From positions 438,311 to 474,538 of the forward strand of contig NW_004754910.1 of NCBI RefSeq assembly GCF_000188695.1: a stretch of 36,228 nucleotides of DNA, read 5' to 3'. Source of the stretch: Salpingoeca rosetta. Taxonomy: Eukaryota; Opisthokonta; Choanoflagellata; Craspedida; Salpingoecidae. The position numbers were made by a program, and so were the translations under genes. The notes under the pieces are model-generated. The model made no database searches. It was not told the DNA's origin and saw only the letters and a list, made by a program, of their open reading frames with translations. Positions 12,030-29,381 of the stretch are shown here, piece after piece (the stretch's first letter is position 1; each line of letters opens with the position of its first letter).

Positions 12030-14700
12030 ACAGACACACTCACTGGGGGAAGGGTGTCGACGACGGCTGCTGTGCGTGTGGTGGGCGGCGCCTCGTTGTT
12101 GTTCGAGTCGGGTGCAGACAACGTGTACACCACCTCGTACATGCCCAGCGTGTTCACGTTCACGTCGCTGGCATCGTATTCCAGCAGGTCGATGCCCAGT
12201 GGTCCGTCCACGCGGTCCACGATGGAAACGCCGGCCGTGAAATTGCTGCGCATCACCTCCTCCCCGGCCTCCAGCTGCAGCACTGCAGGGTCAAATGTGA
12301 TGGCGGGCCCTGTCGTGTCCACGACTTCCACGGTGATGTCACGTGTTGCCGTGTTCATGTTCGCATCCGTCGCCGTGTACGTCAGCATCTGGTCAGACCC
12401 CACAGTGCCTGTGCGTGTGTATTGTGTGTGTGTGTGTGTGTTGTGTGTTGTGTATGTGAATGTGAGTGTGAGTGGTGCATTTTGCGTGAGAACAACATGC
12501 AACAAGATGCAGTGCAAACCAAGATGCGAGTGTTCAACCGCACCCAGAAGGGCACCACATCCATTCATGGCATTCACACACTCACTCGTGTCAATATCGT
12601 CGATGTTGGGTGGTGGCGTCTTCGTCACGGTGCCAGCCGCCGTGTCTGTCGCCGTGAAGATCGGGGGATCAAAGGCAAACGTGGCCTCGACCACATATGT
12701 GTCTTGAATTTCCTCCTTGTTGTCTGGTCGCCGCAGCACGATGATGGGCTTTGCAATGTCTGCAGTGAAATACATGGCGGTTGGGTGAGAAGAAAGCAAA
12801 AGCGTGCTTGCAGGCAAGCGAAGGTGTCACCATACAAGCAGTTGGTATCTTCACACGCCATCAGCACCTTTGCATGTGCGGTCGCTTGTTGGTGTGCAAT
12901 CCTGGTCATTGATATATCCAGGATCGCACTCATTGCACACCATGCAGCTGCTTTGTCCTTCGTCCGATTGAAACGTGTCGTCAGCACACGCCTCGCATTC
13001 CGTGAGCCTGTGGCCGGTATCGGCACGGAACTTGCCTGCAGGCAATGCACAAGATGAGAAGCACGACCTAGTGTGAGTGGCATGCGAGGGAAGAAGAAAG
13101 CAATCACAGGGTGCAACAGAGACGTAAACACAGCGGCAAAGAGACACGAGAAGCACAGGTGCAACCCACCTGCTTCGCATAGTTCACACGTGCGGTCCTC
13201 CATCGTGGTTCCAGTGACGAACTTGGTTCCTGCATCACACGTGCTGTATGTGATGCAGTCTGTCAGAAAACGTGCGGAGGGAGAAAGACGGATGTGAGTA
13301 AGATGTGCACGAGGTGTTGAAGGTGGGGACACACAGCAAGCAAGTCTGCTGACATCGCCACTGGTGCAGCTCATCACCAGCACCACCTTGCCCCGCACCT
13401 TTCTCGCCAGAGCTGCCCTGGTATTTGCCTGCACCACACGCCTTGCACTCTGTTTGTCCGCGCTCGTCTTGGTGCTGGCCAGGGTCACACGGCTTGCAGT
13501 CCTGCTGGTTCGTGCCATCCTGGTAGTGCCCGTAATCGCACATTGCACACAAGCGGTCGTTGCTGGCTGTCGGTTCCGTGGTCACCTCATATCCCGGGCC
13601 ACACGTGGACCACGAGGTACACGAGGTGTCCTGGTGCGAAGTCTTGGACTGGTAGTGAACTGCACATGAGGTGAATGAGTGTGAGGGAGGGAGGAGGGAG
13701 TGAGTGAGAGTGAGTGAGTGAGTGAGTGGGTGAGTGAGTGACAGTGCTTGTGCAAAGAGCAGCGGACTTCATCAACAAATGCAACAACAGCACAACCCAA
13801 CATCATGCATGGCACAAGCGCGTGCACACTGTATGATCACGGTGCCCCATGTTCACCCTTGTTGCTGTCTTCGACTCACGTGTACTGCACGGCGAGCACG
13901 TTGCATCCTCTGTGGATGATCCCGTTGTCCACTTCTCGCCCTGGCTGCACATTGTCCAGTCCTTGCAGTCTGGAGTGACATTCAAGAGGGAGTGGGAGAA
14001 GAAGAGGAGGAATGAGGCGAGGAGGACATGAGGGAAGCGCACGACAAGGCTAACAACACAAGACATGAGCGACGCGCTGCATCGGCATCGAGTCAGTTCA
14101 ACATACCTGTTTGGCCAGAGGCATCTTGGTATTTGCCAGCGCCACAGCTCTTGCAGTTGTCTGCGTTCATGGTGTCGCTGAATGTGCCGGCATCACACTT
14201 GTCGCAAGTCCTGTCTGATGAGGAGGTGGGGTCGGCGGTCACGTAGTAGCCGCTGCTGCATGTGGTCCAGGCGTCACACGACGTGTCCTGGTGGGAGGTC
14301 TTGGATTGGTACTCCTCTGAAGGGTAAGAGGAACAGTGTCGGCGAGAAGGGGGGGGGGAGGGATAAGGTGGCGTGTGAATGGGAAGAAGATACTGCACCA
14401 CCACACAACGCTGCAGTCATTACCAGTTTGTTCTCCTCATTGCAATTGCAGGATTTGCTGCTTACGTGATCCGCATGGCAAGCACGATGCGTCCTCTGTA
14501 GTCGATCCAGATATCCACTTCTCGCCCTGTCCGCAGGTCTTCCAGGCCTCGCAGCCTACATGACAAGGTGTGAGTTTGGGTAGTGACACAGTGTGAGGAA
14601 AGCAGACACAAACATGTGAGTAAGAAGGGGATGGTGCTGGTTCCGCTTGCTCACAATCAGAGATCGAGAGAGACACGAGATGCAAGCAGTCGAGTGCTAT

Positions 14701-14735
<35 letters not shown>

Positions 14736-14940
14736 ATGATGGCACTCACTTGAGGCGCCGCTGCCAGGTTGGAACTCCCCAGTGGGGCAACCTTTGCACG
14801 ACTTTTCCTGGTGGCCGGTCTCGTCTTGGTACTTGCCTGGTGGGAGGGGAGCGATCCAGAAGATGGGGCGGGGGTTGAGGAATGAGAAGATGTGGACATG
14901 AACCACACGAATGTCAGGAGGGAACGACGACGACGACACA

Positions 14941-15028
<88 letters not shown>

Positions 15029-16059
15029 GCACGCACGCACCTGATTGCCCTTCCTCGTTCTGGTATTTGCCACCGGGACAGTTTCTGCAGCTTGGCTGGT
15101 TGGTCAAGGCTGTGTATTTGCCTGGTTCGCACAACCCACACTCCCGATCCTGTTTCGTGTTGGGCTCCTGCGTCACGTACTTCCCAGCCTCGCACGTGGA
15201 GTAGTCGTAGCAGTCCTCGTTGCGGTGACCAGTCTTGTCCTGATACTTGCCTGATGATGGCGTGATCATGTCGTTAGACACGCGACGATGTGTGAGCAAA
15301 AGATGAAAGCAGTGCATTCTTCGCTGCAGGCAATACAAGGTGGTGATGCAGCGCTGCACACGGTGTCACTCACCAAATTGGCAGCCTGGGCAGGTGGCCT
15401 GATCGCTGCTTGACGCTTGAAACCATCGTTCGCCCTTGTCGCACCGAATGGTCTCGCTGCACGCTTCATTACCGGCGGAGGACTTGTAGAAATGAAACCC
15501 ACACTCAACGCAATCGTCACCCGTGTAGCCATACCCTACAAAGTCACACACACACACACACACCATTTCGCTTCAAGTGAGCCACCACACCCTCACTAAC
15601 ACCAAACAGCACCCACCCGCGCATCCTAAAGCTGTCCGCAAGCATGATGACACAAGTCACAACCCCGAATTACAGACTTACACCCCATACCTGCGGCGCA
15701 CACGCACGAGCCGCTCTGGCACACCTCGCTCCCATCCTGAGCACAGTCTTGTCCTCCTCCTCCTCCTCCGGTGTTGCACATCTCGCCGACGGCGCCTGTG
15801 CCCCAACAAAACGAGGGCACACGGACACATGCAGTTTGCTGTGAATGTGCCCTCTACCTCTCAACCTCTCAACCTTCTCAACAGCAGCGCGTTTCACACG
15901 GACGAACACAAGCACTACCAACAAAACTCGCCACCCACCTGCACATTGCAGCATTGTCAGGGCGTGGACGCACACGACGACCACGGCCGCGGAGAAGGAG
16001 AGCAAGGCCGCCTTCATTAGCCGCCCCTTCTGCCGACGACAGCAGGACACTTGCGCCAT
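8139..16059 (-). CDS. Single-pass receptor: Cys-rich GCC2/GCC3-TNFR-like modules, HYR/Ig-like repeats, tyrosine-motif tail
   Basis: I assign 18 exons: 15939-16059, 15691-15795, 15374-15535, 15041-15250, 14750-14836, 14466-14555, 14107-14316, 13880-13969, 13399-13659, 13170-13259, 12868-13035, 12586-12759, 12044-12408, 11634-11786, 9314-11458, 8971-9039, 8730-8790, 8139-8515. They sum to 4938 bases (1645 residues) with every phase matching. Residues 14-38 are a signal peptide. About 41-531 are Cys-rich modules with GKYQD, GQ and CxxC patterns, like ephrin-receptor/GCC2-GCC3 and TNFR repeats. About 532-1350 are HYR or bacterial-surface Ig-like repeats (DTTPP, YTATDxxGN). An unassigned juxtamembrane domain follows, then a helix at about 1464-1488, split by an intron, with RRER behind it. 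The 157-residue tail has Tyr1523, Tyr1565, Tyr1633 and PPKPPR. No kinase domain is present. A ligand-binding, SH2-coupled receptor is inferred. The three tail exons are the least certain. Confidence 0.8.
9184..9310. repeat. (CA)n microsatellite in receptor intron 15
   Basis: It reads (TG)n on the coding strand, starting right at the GTGCGT donor (9313) that interrupts the transmembrane helix coding region. Confidence 0.9.
11948..12042. repeat. (CA)n microsatellite in receptor intron 13
   Basis: A nearly perfect CA tract of about 95 bases. On the coding strand it is (TG)n beginning at the donor at 12043. Confidence 0.92.
14940..15040. repeat. (CA)n microsatellite in receptor intron 4
   Basis: About 100 bases of CA. 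On the coding strand the intron starts GTGCGTGCG and continues as (TG)n. The intron (14837-15040, 204 bases) is a multiple of three and free of stops in the gene's frame. Confidence 0.92.
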
Positions 16060-16060
16060 T

Positions 16061-16102
<42 letters not shown>

Positions 16103-16365
16103 TGGATTTGAGGGTTCTTCGTCTGCGGAAGAAATCACCGCACGCCACTTTTGCAATCCCAACACGACCACGTGTTGTTTGTTGGTGTTGGTTGTTGCTG
16201 CCCCTCTTGCTCGCTCGCAGAGCTTCACGTGTCACTGTGCTTCTGTTGAGACGTCATTTGAGTGTGTTGTTTACTCATTGCATGACCCAAGGCAAACCAA
16301 ACCAAAACACGCGCGAAACCAAAACACGAAAACAAAACGCCAAAGCAGCGTGCAATCGCACACCC

Positions 16366-16407
<42 letters not shown>

Positions 16408-16442
16408 CACAAGTACACATACACACACGTGTATGCACACGC
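16060..16442. other. Receptor 5' leader and intergenic DNA with (CAA)n and (CA)n
   Basis: On the minus strand a (CAA)n tract of about 13 units (16061-16101) ends directly before the receptor ATG, so it is likely part of the 5' UTR. A (CA)n tract lies at about 16367-16405. No gene is seen. Confidence 0.65.
16061..16101. repeat. (TTG)n, i.e. (CAA)n in the receptor leader
   Basis: About 13 trinucleotide units abut the start codon at 16059. The same TTG unit is expanded inside the kinase gene at 29289-29382. Confidence 0.92.
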
Positions 16443-16715
16443 CTATCGCTGGCCAAAGCAGATGAAGCCAAGGACGCCGAACATGCAGGGGACCTCTTTG
16501 TCTGGTGGGAGTGCGCTGCGGCAGTCGAGGCAGCAGGTGACCTCTTGCGACTTGCAGCACGTGGTGGGCTGGACCAGCTCGCACTCGGCTTTGGTTTTGA
16601 TGCACAGGCAAACGCTTTTCTCCGCGCACGCGGGCTCAAAGTCCTTCAGCCCGCACAGGCTGCAGAAGCACGCCGTCAGCAGCTTCAGGTCCTTCACGCT
16701 CGTGTCCAGCGACAT
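16443..16715 (-). CDS. Small cysteine-rich protein, 90 residues, function unknown
   Basis: A single open frame runs from ATG at 16715, in the good context AAACATG, to TAG at 16443-16445. The protein has about 14 Cys, including CFCSLCG near the start, a CLC, a CC pair and a TCCLDC cluster. Near the C terminus is a conserved-looking stretch, ALPPDKEVPCMFGVLGF. There is no convincing signal peptide, so the cysteines could bind metal or be reduced in the cytosol. I have a sense that similar small Cys-rich proteins occur in other protists, but I cannot name the family. It lies on the same strand as the receptor gene, about 380 bases upstream of that gene's start. Coding is supported by high Cys with ordered spacing and by the start context; it rests on one short frame. 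Confidence 0.55.
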   Translation of the reverse strand: MSLDTSVKDLKLLTACFCSLCGLKDFEPACAEKSVCLCIKTKAECELVQPTTCCKSQEVTCCLDCRSALPPDKEVPCMFGVLGFICFGQR

Positions 16716-17196
16716 GTTTGGCTGTTTGGTGTGGTGTGGTGTGGTTTGGTGTGCTTGCAGGCAGGTCGCGGAGTGGAAATGCAAACAACCCCCCCCCCCA
16801 AAACAAGAACACACACGTTTTTGCGGTGCTGTCCTGCTTGCTCACTGCCAACAACGACCAGCAGCAACCAGGCGCCCAGCAGACCCACGACCCAGCAACT
16901 GAGCTCCTGTATCGCAATGTGCTGTTTTAAGAGCATCGGCAAGCACGACCAATGATGGCAGTGCCCAAGAACGCACGCTTGTCAACGAGCAACCCTGCTT
17001 CCTTGCTTCATTTCCTGACAGCCTTCCCTCGTCTTCCCTCGTCTTGCTCGCTTCCAGGCTTCCTCCTCTCGCTTGCTTGGATTTCAACTGCCGGCGGCTG
17101 GCAATGTGATGGTGGGACATCCATGCATGCCGTTGACGTCACCCTCGTTCATCAAATGACACGCGCCCGCCGACCAACATGAGTGACACACACACA

Positions 17197-17268
<72 letters not shown>

Positions 17269-18172
17269 GCCAACTCATCAACTGCACGCGTTCAAACCGC
17301 TCTTTGGCTGGGAACCCTGTTGCGTGCACACGCCTTTCGCTCGTGCTTCCCATCCTTTGTTCATGAAGCCTGAGGTGAAGTTCTTGCACCTGCGTTCCGC
17401 TGCAACGTTCCTCCTTCCTCTGCTTGTTGCGGTTTGTCGTGTCCTCCCCCCCCCCCCCCCCCAGTTTCCCTCTTTGTCGTTGGCAACCAAACAGCCCCAA
17501 CCCACCTCGCACACTCTTCCTCCCTCATTCACTCACGCGCACACACGCATGTACTGTACAGGCACGCACTCTTTATTTCTGCTTCCATGTGCCAAAACCA
17601 ACACCTCGCCGAGCTGGGCACAAGGAGTTCGTGCCGGAGTTCACACAGACAGCACACGCGTCCCTGCCACCTAGACCTACAGGCATGGGTACGGTATGTG
17701 TGCGTGCACTCCCCAAACACACACACGCACGAGTGCTGGTCATGGGTGCTTGCGGGTTGGGCGGAGCGCCGCGTTCACCTGTTCACAGCGAGCCTGGGAA
17801 GATCTGCGCACGCTCGTTTTTGTTGTGTGTGCGGGGTCTGTGTTTCATTTTCTCCGTTCTCAGCTGGACCTGAACGTACATGCGCAGCATAAGCACACAT
17901 AGACGCTAGGCTCACCATCAACGTCCTCCATACACTCAACTAGGCGGCTTCTGCCTCTCTCTCTCTCTCCACCCTCTCTCGTTTCAGCTGCGGGCGGAGC
18001 CCTTCTGTACCGGATAGCCGTGTGCCCTCACTCGCACCCCACCCCCCACCCTGATACAACCAACCTAGTTAACATTGGTGCGACAGCCCCCAACTCTCTG
18101 GTTTGAGGTGCGAGGCGATCCCTTGCCAAGGCGGCCGCCTTCCTCTGTACCACATTCCCCTTTCCCGCTTCC
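16716..18172. other. Divergent intergenic region, about 1.46 kb
   Basis: It lies between the minus-strand Cys-rich gene and the plus-strand tyrosinase gene and so should hold both promoters. I see a (CA)n tract at about 17183-17268, a poly-C run at about 17444-17462, a CT-rich stretch near 17955, and no supported gene or tRNA. Confidence 0.6.
17183..17268. repeat. (CA)n microsatellite, intergenic
   Basis: About 85 bases of CA with one CACCACA interruption. Confidence 0.9.
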
Positions 18173-24211
<6,039 letters not shown>

Positions 24212-24221
24212 AATCACAGCG

Positions 24222-24298
<77 letters not shown>

Positions 24299-24757
24299 GT
24301 GTGTGCGTGTGTGTGTGCGTGTGTGTGTGCGTGTGTGCGTTGTGAGTGACATGACGTGCTCGGTCCTGTTCTTCGTGTTTGCATGTACATTGTTGTTTGC
24401 TGTTTTCTGGAAACACTGCCCGTGCCCCTATTGTTAACCACGTCGTTTGTTTGTTTGTTGCTTTGTTTGCTCATTCGGTTGCGGCTCTTTGCATCGTCGC
24501 CTTCAATACATTGCAAAAGTCACAGCGGTATCAGAACGAACAAAGAAGAAAATAACAGAAACGAACAGCGCTTCGAAGAAAGGAAACCAATGCGACGGTT
24601 AACAAGTAACAACGCCGTCCCATGTAACAAAGGGCACACGTGCATGCACACACAAGCACACAGGCACACGCGGTGGCAAAATCCAACACACACACACATA
24701 CACACACATACACACACATACACACACATACACACACTCACACCACCACCACGACGA
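24212..24757. other. Convergent 3' intergenic region with long (TG)n
   Basis: It contains the 3' ends of the tyrosinase gene (+) and the kinase gene (-). (TG)n runs from about 24221 to 24340 with CG steps, and a CACATA repeat lies at about 24687-24735. I see no gene and no strong AATAAA. Confidence 0.7.
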
Positions 24758-27700
24758 CTACAACAACGACACACGTTTCAAGCGCTCCTCCAGCTCTGCG
24801 AATGTTGGGCGCTGTTCCGGGTCTTGCGTCATGCACTGCTCGGCCAAGTTTGTGTACCAAAGCGGCGCCGGGTCCACTGTGGAAGTGTTGGAATGGGGAG
24901 ATCATGATCACAGGTGTAGAACGTGAGAAGGCACACGGACGGAGGAAGGAAACAACGGAACGCCAAATTGCGGTAATACACAGACAACAACAAGCACGCA
25001 CGCACAACTTACACAGCATGCATGCAAGCAGGCACGCACAAGCAAGCAAACCAAACCCAAACCACAACGAAAATAAAACGGTCACAACATACATACCTGC
25101 GGTGCTGCGCTTTGGGAACTTGAGCCGCTTGCCCGCTTTGAGGATTGATGAGAGGGCACCCATCATGGGGCCCGAAAAGTCACTGCCAAGCTCCTGCTCA
25201 ATGATGTCTGGCGTGCGCTCCATCTCAATCTCCCACAACAGCACACCGTAACTGAACACGTCCGCCTTGCCGTCGTAGCTGTGGTACTGCAGCACCTCGG
25301 GCGCCATGTACAGCGGCGTGCCGACACCAGACGTCAGCTGCAGCGTTGTGCAGCCAATCTCCTTGGTGTAGCACAGCTCGTTCTCATCCACAACACCGCC
25401 ACTCCCTCCCGCCGAGTCCATCCACGCGTTTCGCGCGCGCCCGTCACCACTGCTGCGACTGCCGCTGCCTCTGCTGCCGCTGCTGCTGGTGGTGCCGGTG
25501 TTTGCCAGCGGTTTGCCAGCAGTGATGCGCTGCGTGATGGTGCCGAAATCCGTGATCTTCGCACGAAGCGCAGTGGAAATGAGAACGTTTCCGCTCTTCA
25601 AATCCCTGTGGTGTGCGCGCGTGTGAGTGTGTGAATGCAGGTGTGTGCGCGCGTGTGGGTGCGTGTGTAGGTGTGGGAGTGTGTGAGTGTGTGAATGCAG
25701 GTGTGTGTGTGTGTGTGTAGATGTGTGAGTGTGTGAATGCGTGTGAACATAACTCCCCCCCCCCCCACACACACACACACACTCAAACAAAGGAGGTGGA
25801 GAGTGTAACATACCGCAAACCACCCATGTTCTCGTCCAGCCCCCAAAATCGCAAACACCCCCACTCACAAATTAACACACCTGTGCAGCTGTCCCAGGCT
25901 GTGGATAAAGGCCATGCCGGACGCCACGTCCTGTGCCCAGCGCTTCTTCAGGCCGTGGACCGTCTGCACGCGCACACGATTCACGGTGCGCCGCCGCCCA
26001 TGCAGTTGCGATGTTGCTGATGACAACGACGACACGGATGTGCGCTCCGACACGTCGCCCGTGGACCAGTCATCGGCACACTTGTTGTAACTGCTGCCAG
26101 CATCCACATCAACGCCATTGCTAACAAACACAGACTCAAGCATCGTACCATCGTCATCCTCATCCTCATCATCACGACTGACACCAAGGCCAGCGCCAGC
26201 AACAGGGACGAGGGGGCCACTCGCCGGCGCAGTGCTGGCATCGTCATCCTCCACAGACGGCAGCGCCTGCCCATACTTGGCCAGCACGTCCTGCACGCTG
26301 CCCTCTTCCAGGATCTGGCGGAGTGAGCCGAGTGCAACGTACTCCAGCACCAGGAACGGGGCGCCCGTGTCAATGTCGCGACCGGCGCCGAAGAACCGCA
26401 CCAGGTTGATGTGGCGCGTGCGCTGCAGAAACTCCACCTCCTTCTCCAGTTCCCGCATGGTCGAGTCATCAAACTCCAACAAGCCCGGCCGCACTATCTT
26501 CACTGCCACGCGCACCGCGTCCCACGTCGCCTCCCACACCTCTCCGCACGCGCCCGTGGCCATCACCCGCAGCAGGTCAAGCTCGTGCATGTCAATCTGA
26601 CGCGCAGCCTTCAGCTCCAGCACCTCCGCATCCTTCTCCGACAGCAGCTGCATCTTCAGGTCATCGTGCGCCTTCAGCCGACGGCGCCACTGCCGCTGCC
26701 GGTACACGAGAAACGCAGCGCCCTGCACGAGCGCGGCAACCAGCACGGTCAACAGCACAGCCAGCGTCACGTCCTGTGACTTGCGCGAGCACGTGCCTTC
26801 CATTGAGGACATTGAATATCCAGTCGCACACCCGCACTCAAACCGGTACGCCAGCCTGCGGCCTTGCATGTGCACATTTCCAACCATGCGCACGCGCCTC
26901 GACTCAAGGTGCAGCTGACACTCCACAGGTGCGCCTGTTAGCTGCAGGATGGGGATGGTGCGGCGGTAGTCGAGCTGGATAAAGTCAAGCGTGAACCCTG
27001 GCTCGGTCCCGGTCAGAATGGGCCCAAGGAACGTCTTCTCCAGGTCCTGTGGCCTGTTGATCCAGTCGTTGTTGCTCAGATCCAACACGCCCACGTCACT
27101 GAAGGTCAAGCACCGCAGAATCAGCTGCTGAAACGGCCCGTTGCCGTCACGGTCGCGGCTGCTGTGGCTGTTGCTGTTGCGTGGCGCTTTCTTGGCAGCA
27201 TCTCTCGGGGCAAACCACTTCTGCGCCACGAGCATGCGCGAGCCGAGCTCTCGGCACAGGGCGCGGGTCGGGGGCACACGCGTCTCGCTGATGTCGAGCA
27301 CCTTTGCGCTGGGCACGCGAAGCGTGGTGAGGCTGGTGCAGCCAGAGACGTTGAGGTGCTGTACATCGGAGTACACGCTCAACGTCTGGAGGTGCTTGTT
27401 GTTGTCCAAGATGAGAAAGTTGAAGACGTGGTCAGGGCACAGGTCCATGGTCTTGTAGGCGGTGCCTTTGAGGCCAAAGTAGGCGACAGTGTGGTGGAGA
27501 ACCTTGCAGACGTGCTCCAAGCGCAGGTTCGTCTCATCCATGCCCTCCCAGCCAAGCTGCAGTGCATGAAGATTCAGGTCGGGCAAGAAATCTGTGCCCA
27601 GCACGCGCACGTCCACGTTCTCGGCAATGATGGTGTGCAGTGGCGCTGTGATGAACCCTTGGTGTGGATTCTTCGGCGCCACGAGCCTGGACCCGCCTTC

Positions 27701-29289
27701 CAGGTCTGGGGACGCGCCAATCTCCAGTCGCTCAAGTTCTGGCATCTGAAACAGGGAGGTCAGGTCGAGCTCCTTGGCGAAGTGGTTGAGGAAGTACAGC
27801 TCGCGCAGCGCAGGCATGCCCGTCACATCTGGCAGGGCGGTGATGCGGTTGTCATGCAGACGGAGAGACTTGAGCTGCGTGAGGTTGAGGCGGGGCACGT
27901 GCTTGAGGTTGTTGAAGCTGGCGGAGAAGTGCCTGAGGCTGGACAGGCCATGCAGGATGTCGGGGTCGATGGTGTTGATGTCATTGTTGCTCAGGTCGAG
28001 GATACGCAAGGCCTCGTGCTTGTTGACAGGCGGGATGGCCTCAAGCTTGTTGTCCTGAAGGCTGAGGTTTTCGAGAGCTGGTGCGCGGTTGACGATTGCT
28101 GCGTCGAAGGTGTCAGCGCCGCAGCCGACGGCCAGGAGCCTTGTCAGGTGCGGCATGTGTTCAGGGAACATGTCCGCTTTGAACTTCTTCAGCCTGTTGT
28201 GGGAAACAATCAGCTCTTGCAGTTGCGTGAGCGGGGTGAGTGAAATGGAGGCCAGGAAGTTGCGGCGAAGGAGAAGCTGTTGCAGGGCGGTGGTGAAGCG
28301 AAAGTGCTCGTCGCGGAGCTCCTCCAAGGCAGTGAAGGTCACGTTGAGGAAGGTGAGGCTGTGGGTGTTGTGGAAAAGAGTGGTGGGCAGGGATTTGATG
28401 GGGGACCCGCCAAAGGAGAGGTTCTGCAGCGCCGACTGCGACTGGAAAAGGCCGGGGTCAAGCTCCACCATGTCGTTGGCAAAGAGGTCAAGCGACTCCA
28501 ACTGTGAGAGCGCATGAAATGTCTGGTTGTGGAGGTTTGTGAGTTGGTTGTATGCGAGGTCGAGGACCTTGAGCTGTGTTTGCGATTGAAATGCCGTCTG
28601 TGCGAGGGAGGTGAGCTGGTTGTTGAGGAGGCTCAAGGTATGCAGCTGCGTCATGCCGTGGAAGAGGTCGCTGCCTATCTCGCGCAGGCGGGTGTTGATG
28701 ACGGTGAAACGAATCAGGTGCGCTGCGCGGTGGAAGGCGGGTGCTGCTGCGTCGTCAGCGGCGGCATCCGTGTTGGTGTTGGTGTCCGTGTTGGTGCCCG
28801 TGTTGGTGTTGGTGTCGGTGCTCTCGATGCTGACGAGGCTGCCGCCATCAATGTCGAGGGCGGTGAGGGAGTTGAGCGGGTTGAGTTGGTTGAGGTACAG
28901 GAAGGGGGATGAGACGTTGCGGATGCTGAGGGTCTGCACACTCGACCAAACGGCATCGCTGCTGTCGCAGGTGGTGCTGTCAACATCTGCCTGTTCCACC
29001 TTGCTGAGGATATCGGCCAACTTTGGAAGCGGCACGGGTCCTTGGATGACGAGGGTGTGAGGTTGGATGGCGCACATAGCTGATGCGATGTTCACCGGTG
29101 CATTGGGGCCGATCGTGTCTGCTGCCAACAAGCCTTCTTCCCAGGCCTCCAATACGAGGGCGTCGTATGGGGCTTCCGTTTGCGGTGGCACGCAGGTGTT
29201 GTTGAGGAGCTGGGCCACATGGCACTTGAGTGTGCGACCGAGGGGCACATCATCAACGGCGCGTGCCACACGCTGCCGAGGGTGTGTGG

Positions 29290-29381
<92 letters not shown>

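Noticed and set aside
14940..15040. Possible CRISPR or satellite array in the long repeats
   Set aside because: All are simple microsatellites without spacers; the genome is eukaryotic.
16716..18172. tRNA or other RNA gene in the large intergenic region
   Set aside because: I searched by eye for B-box-like GGTTCGAANCC and cloverleaf pairing and found none; a tRNAscan run would settle it.
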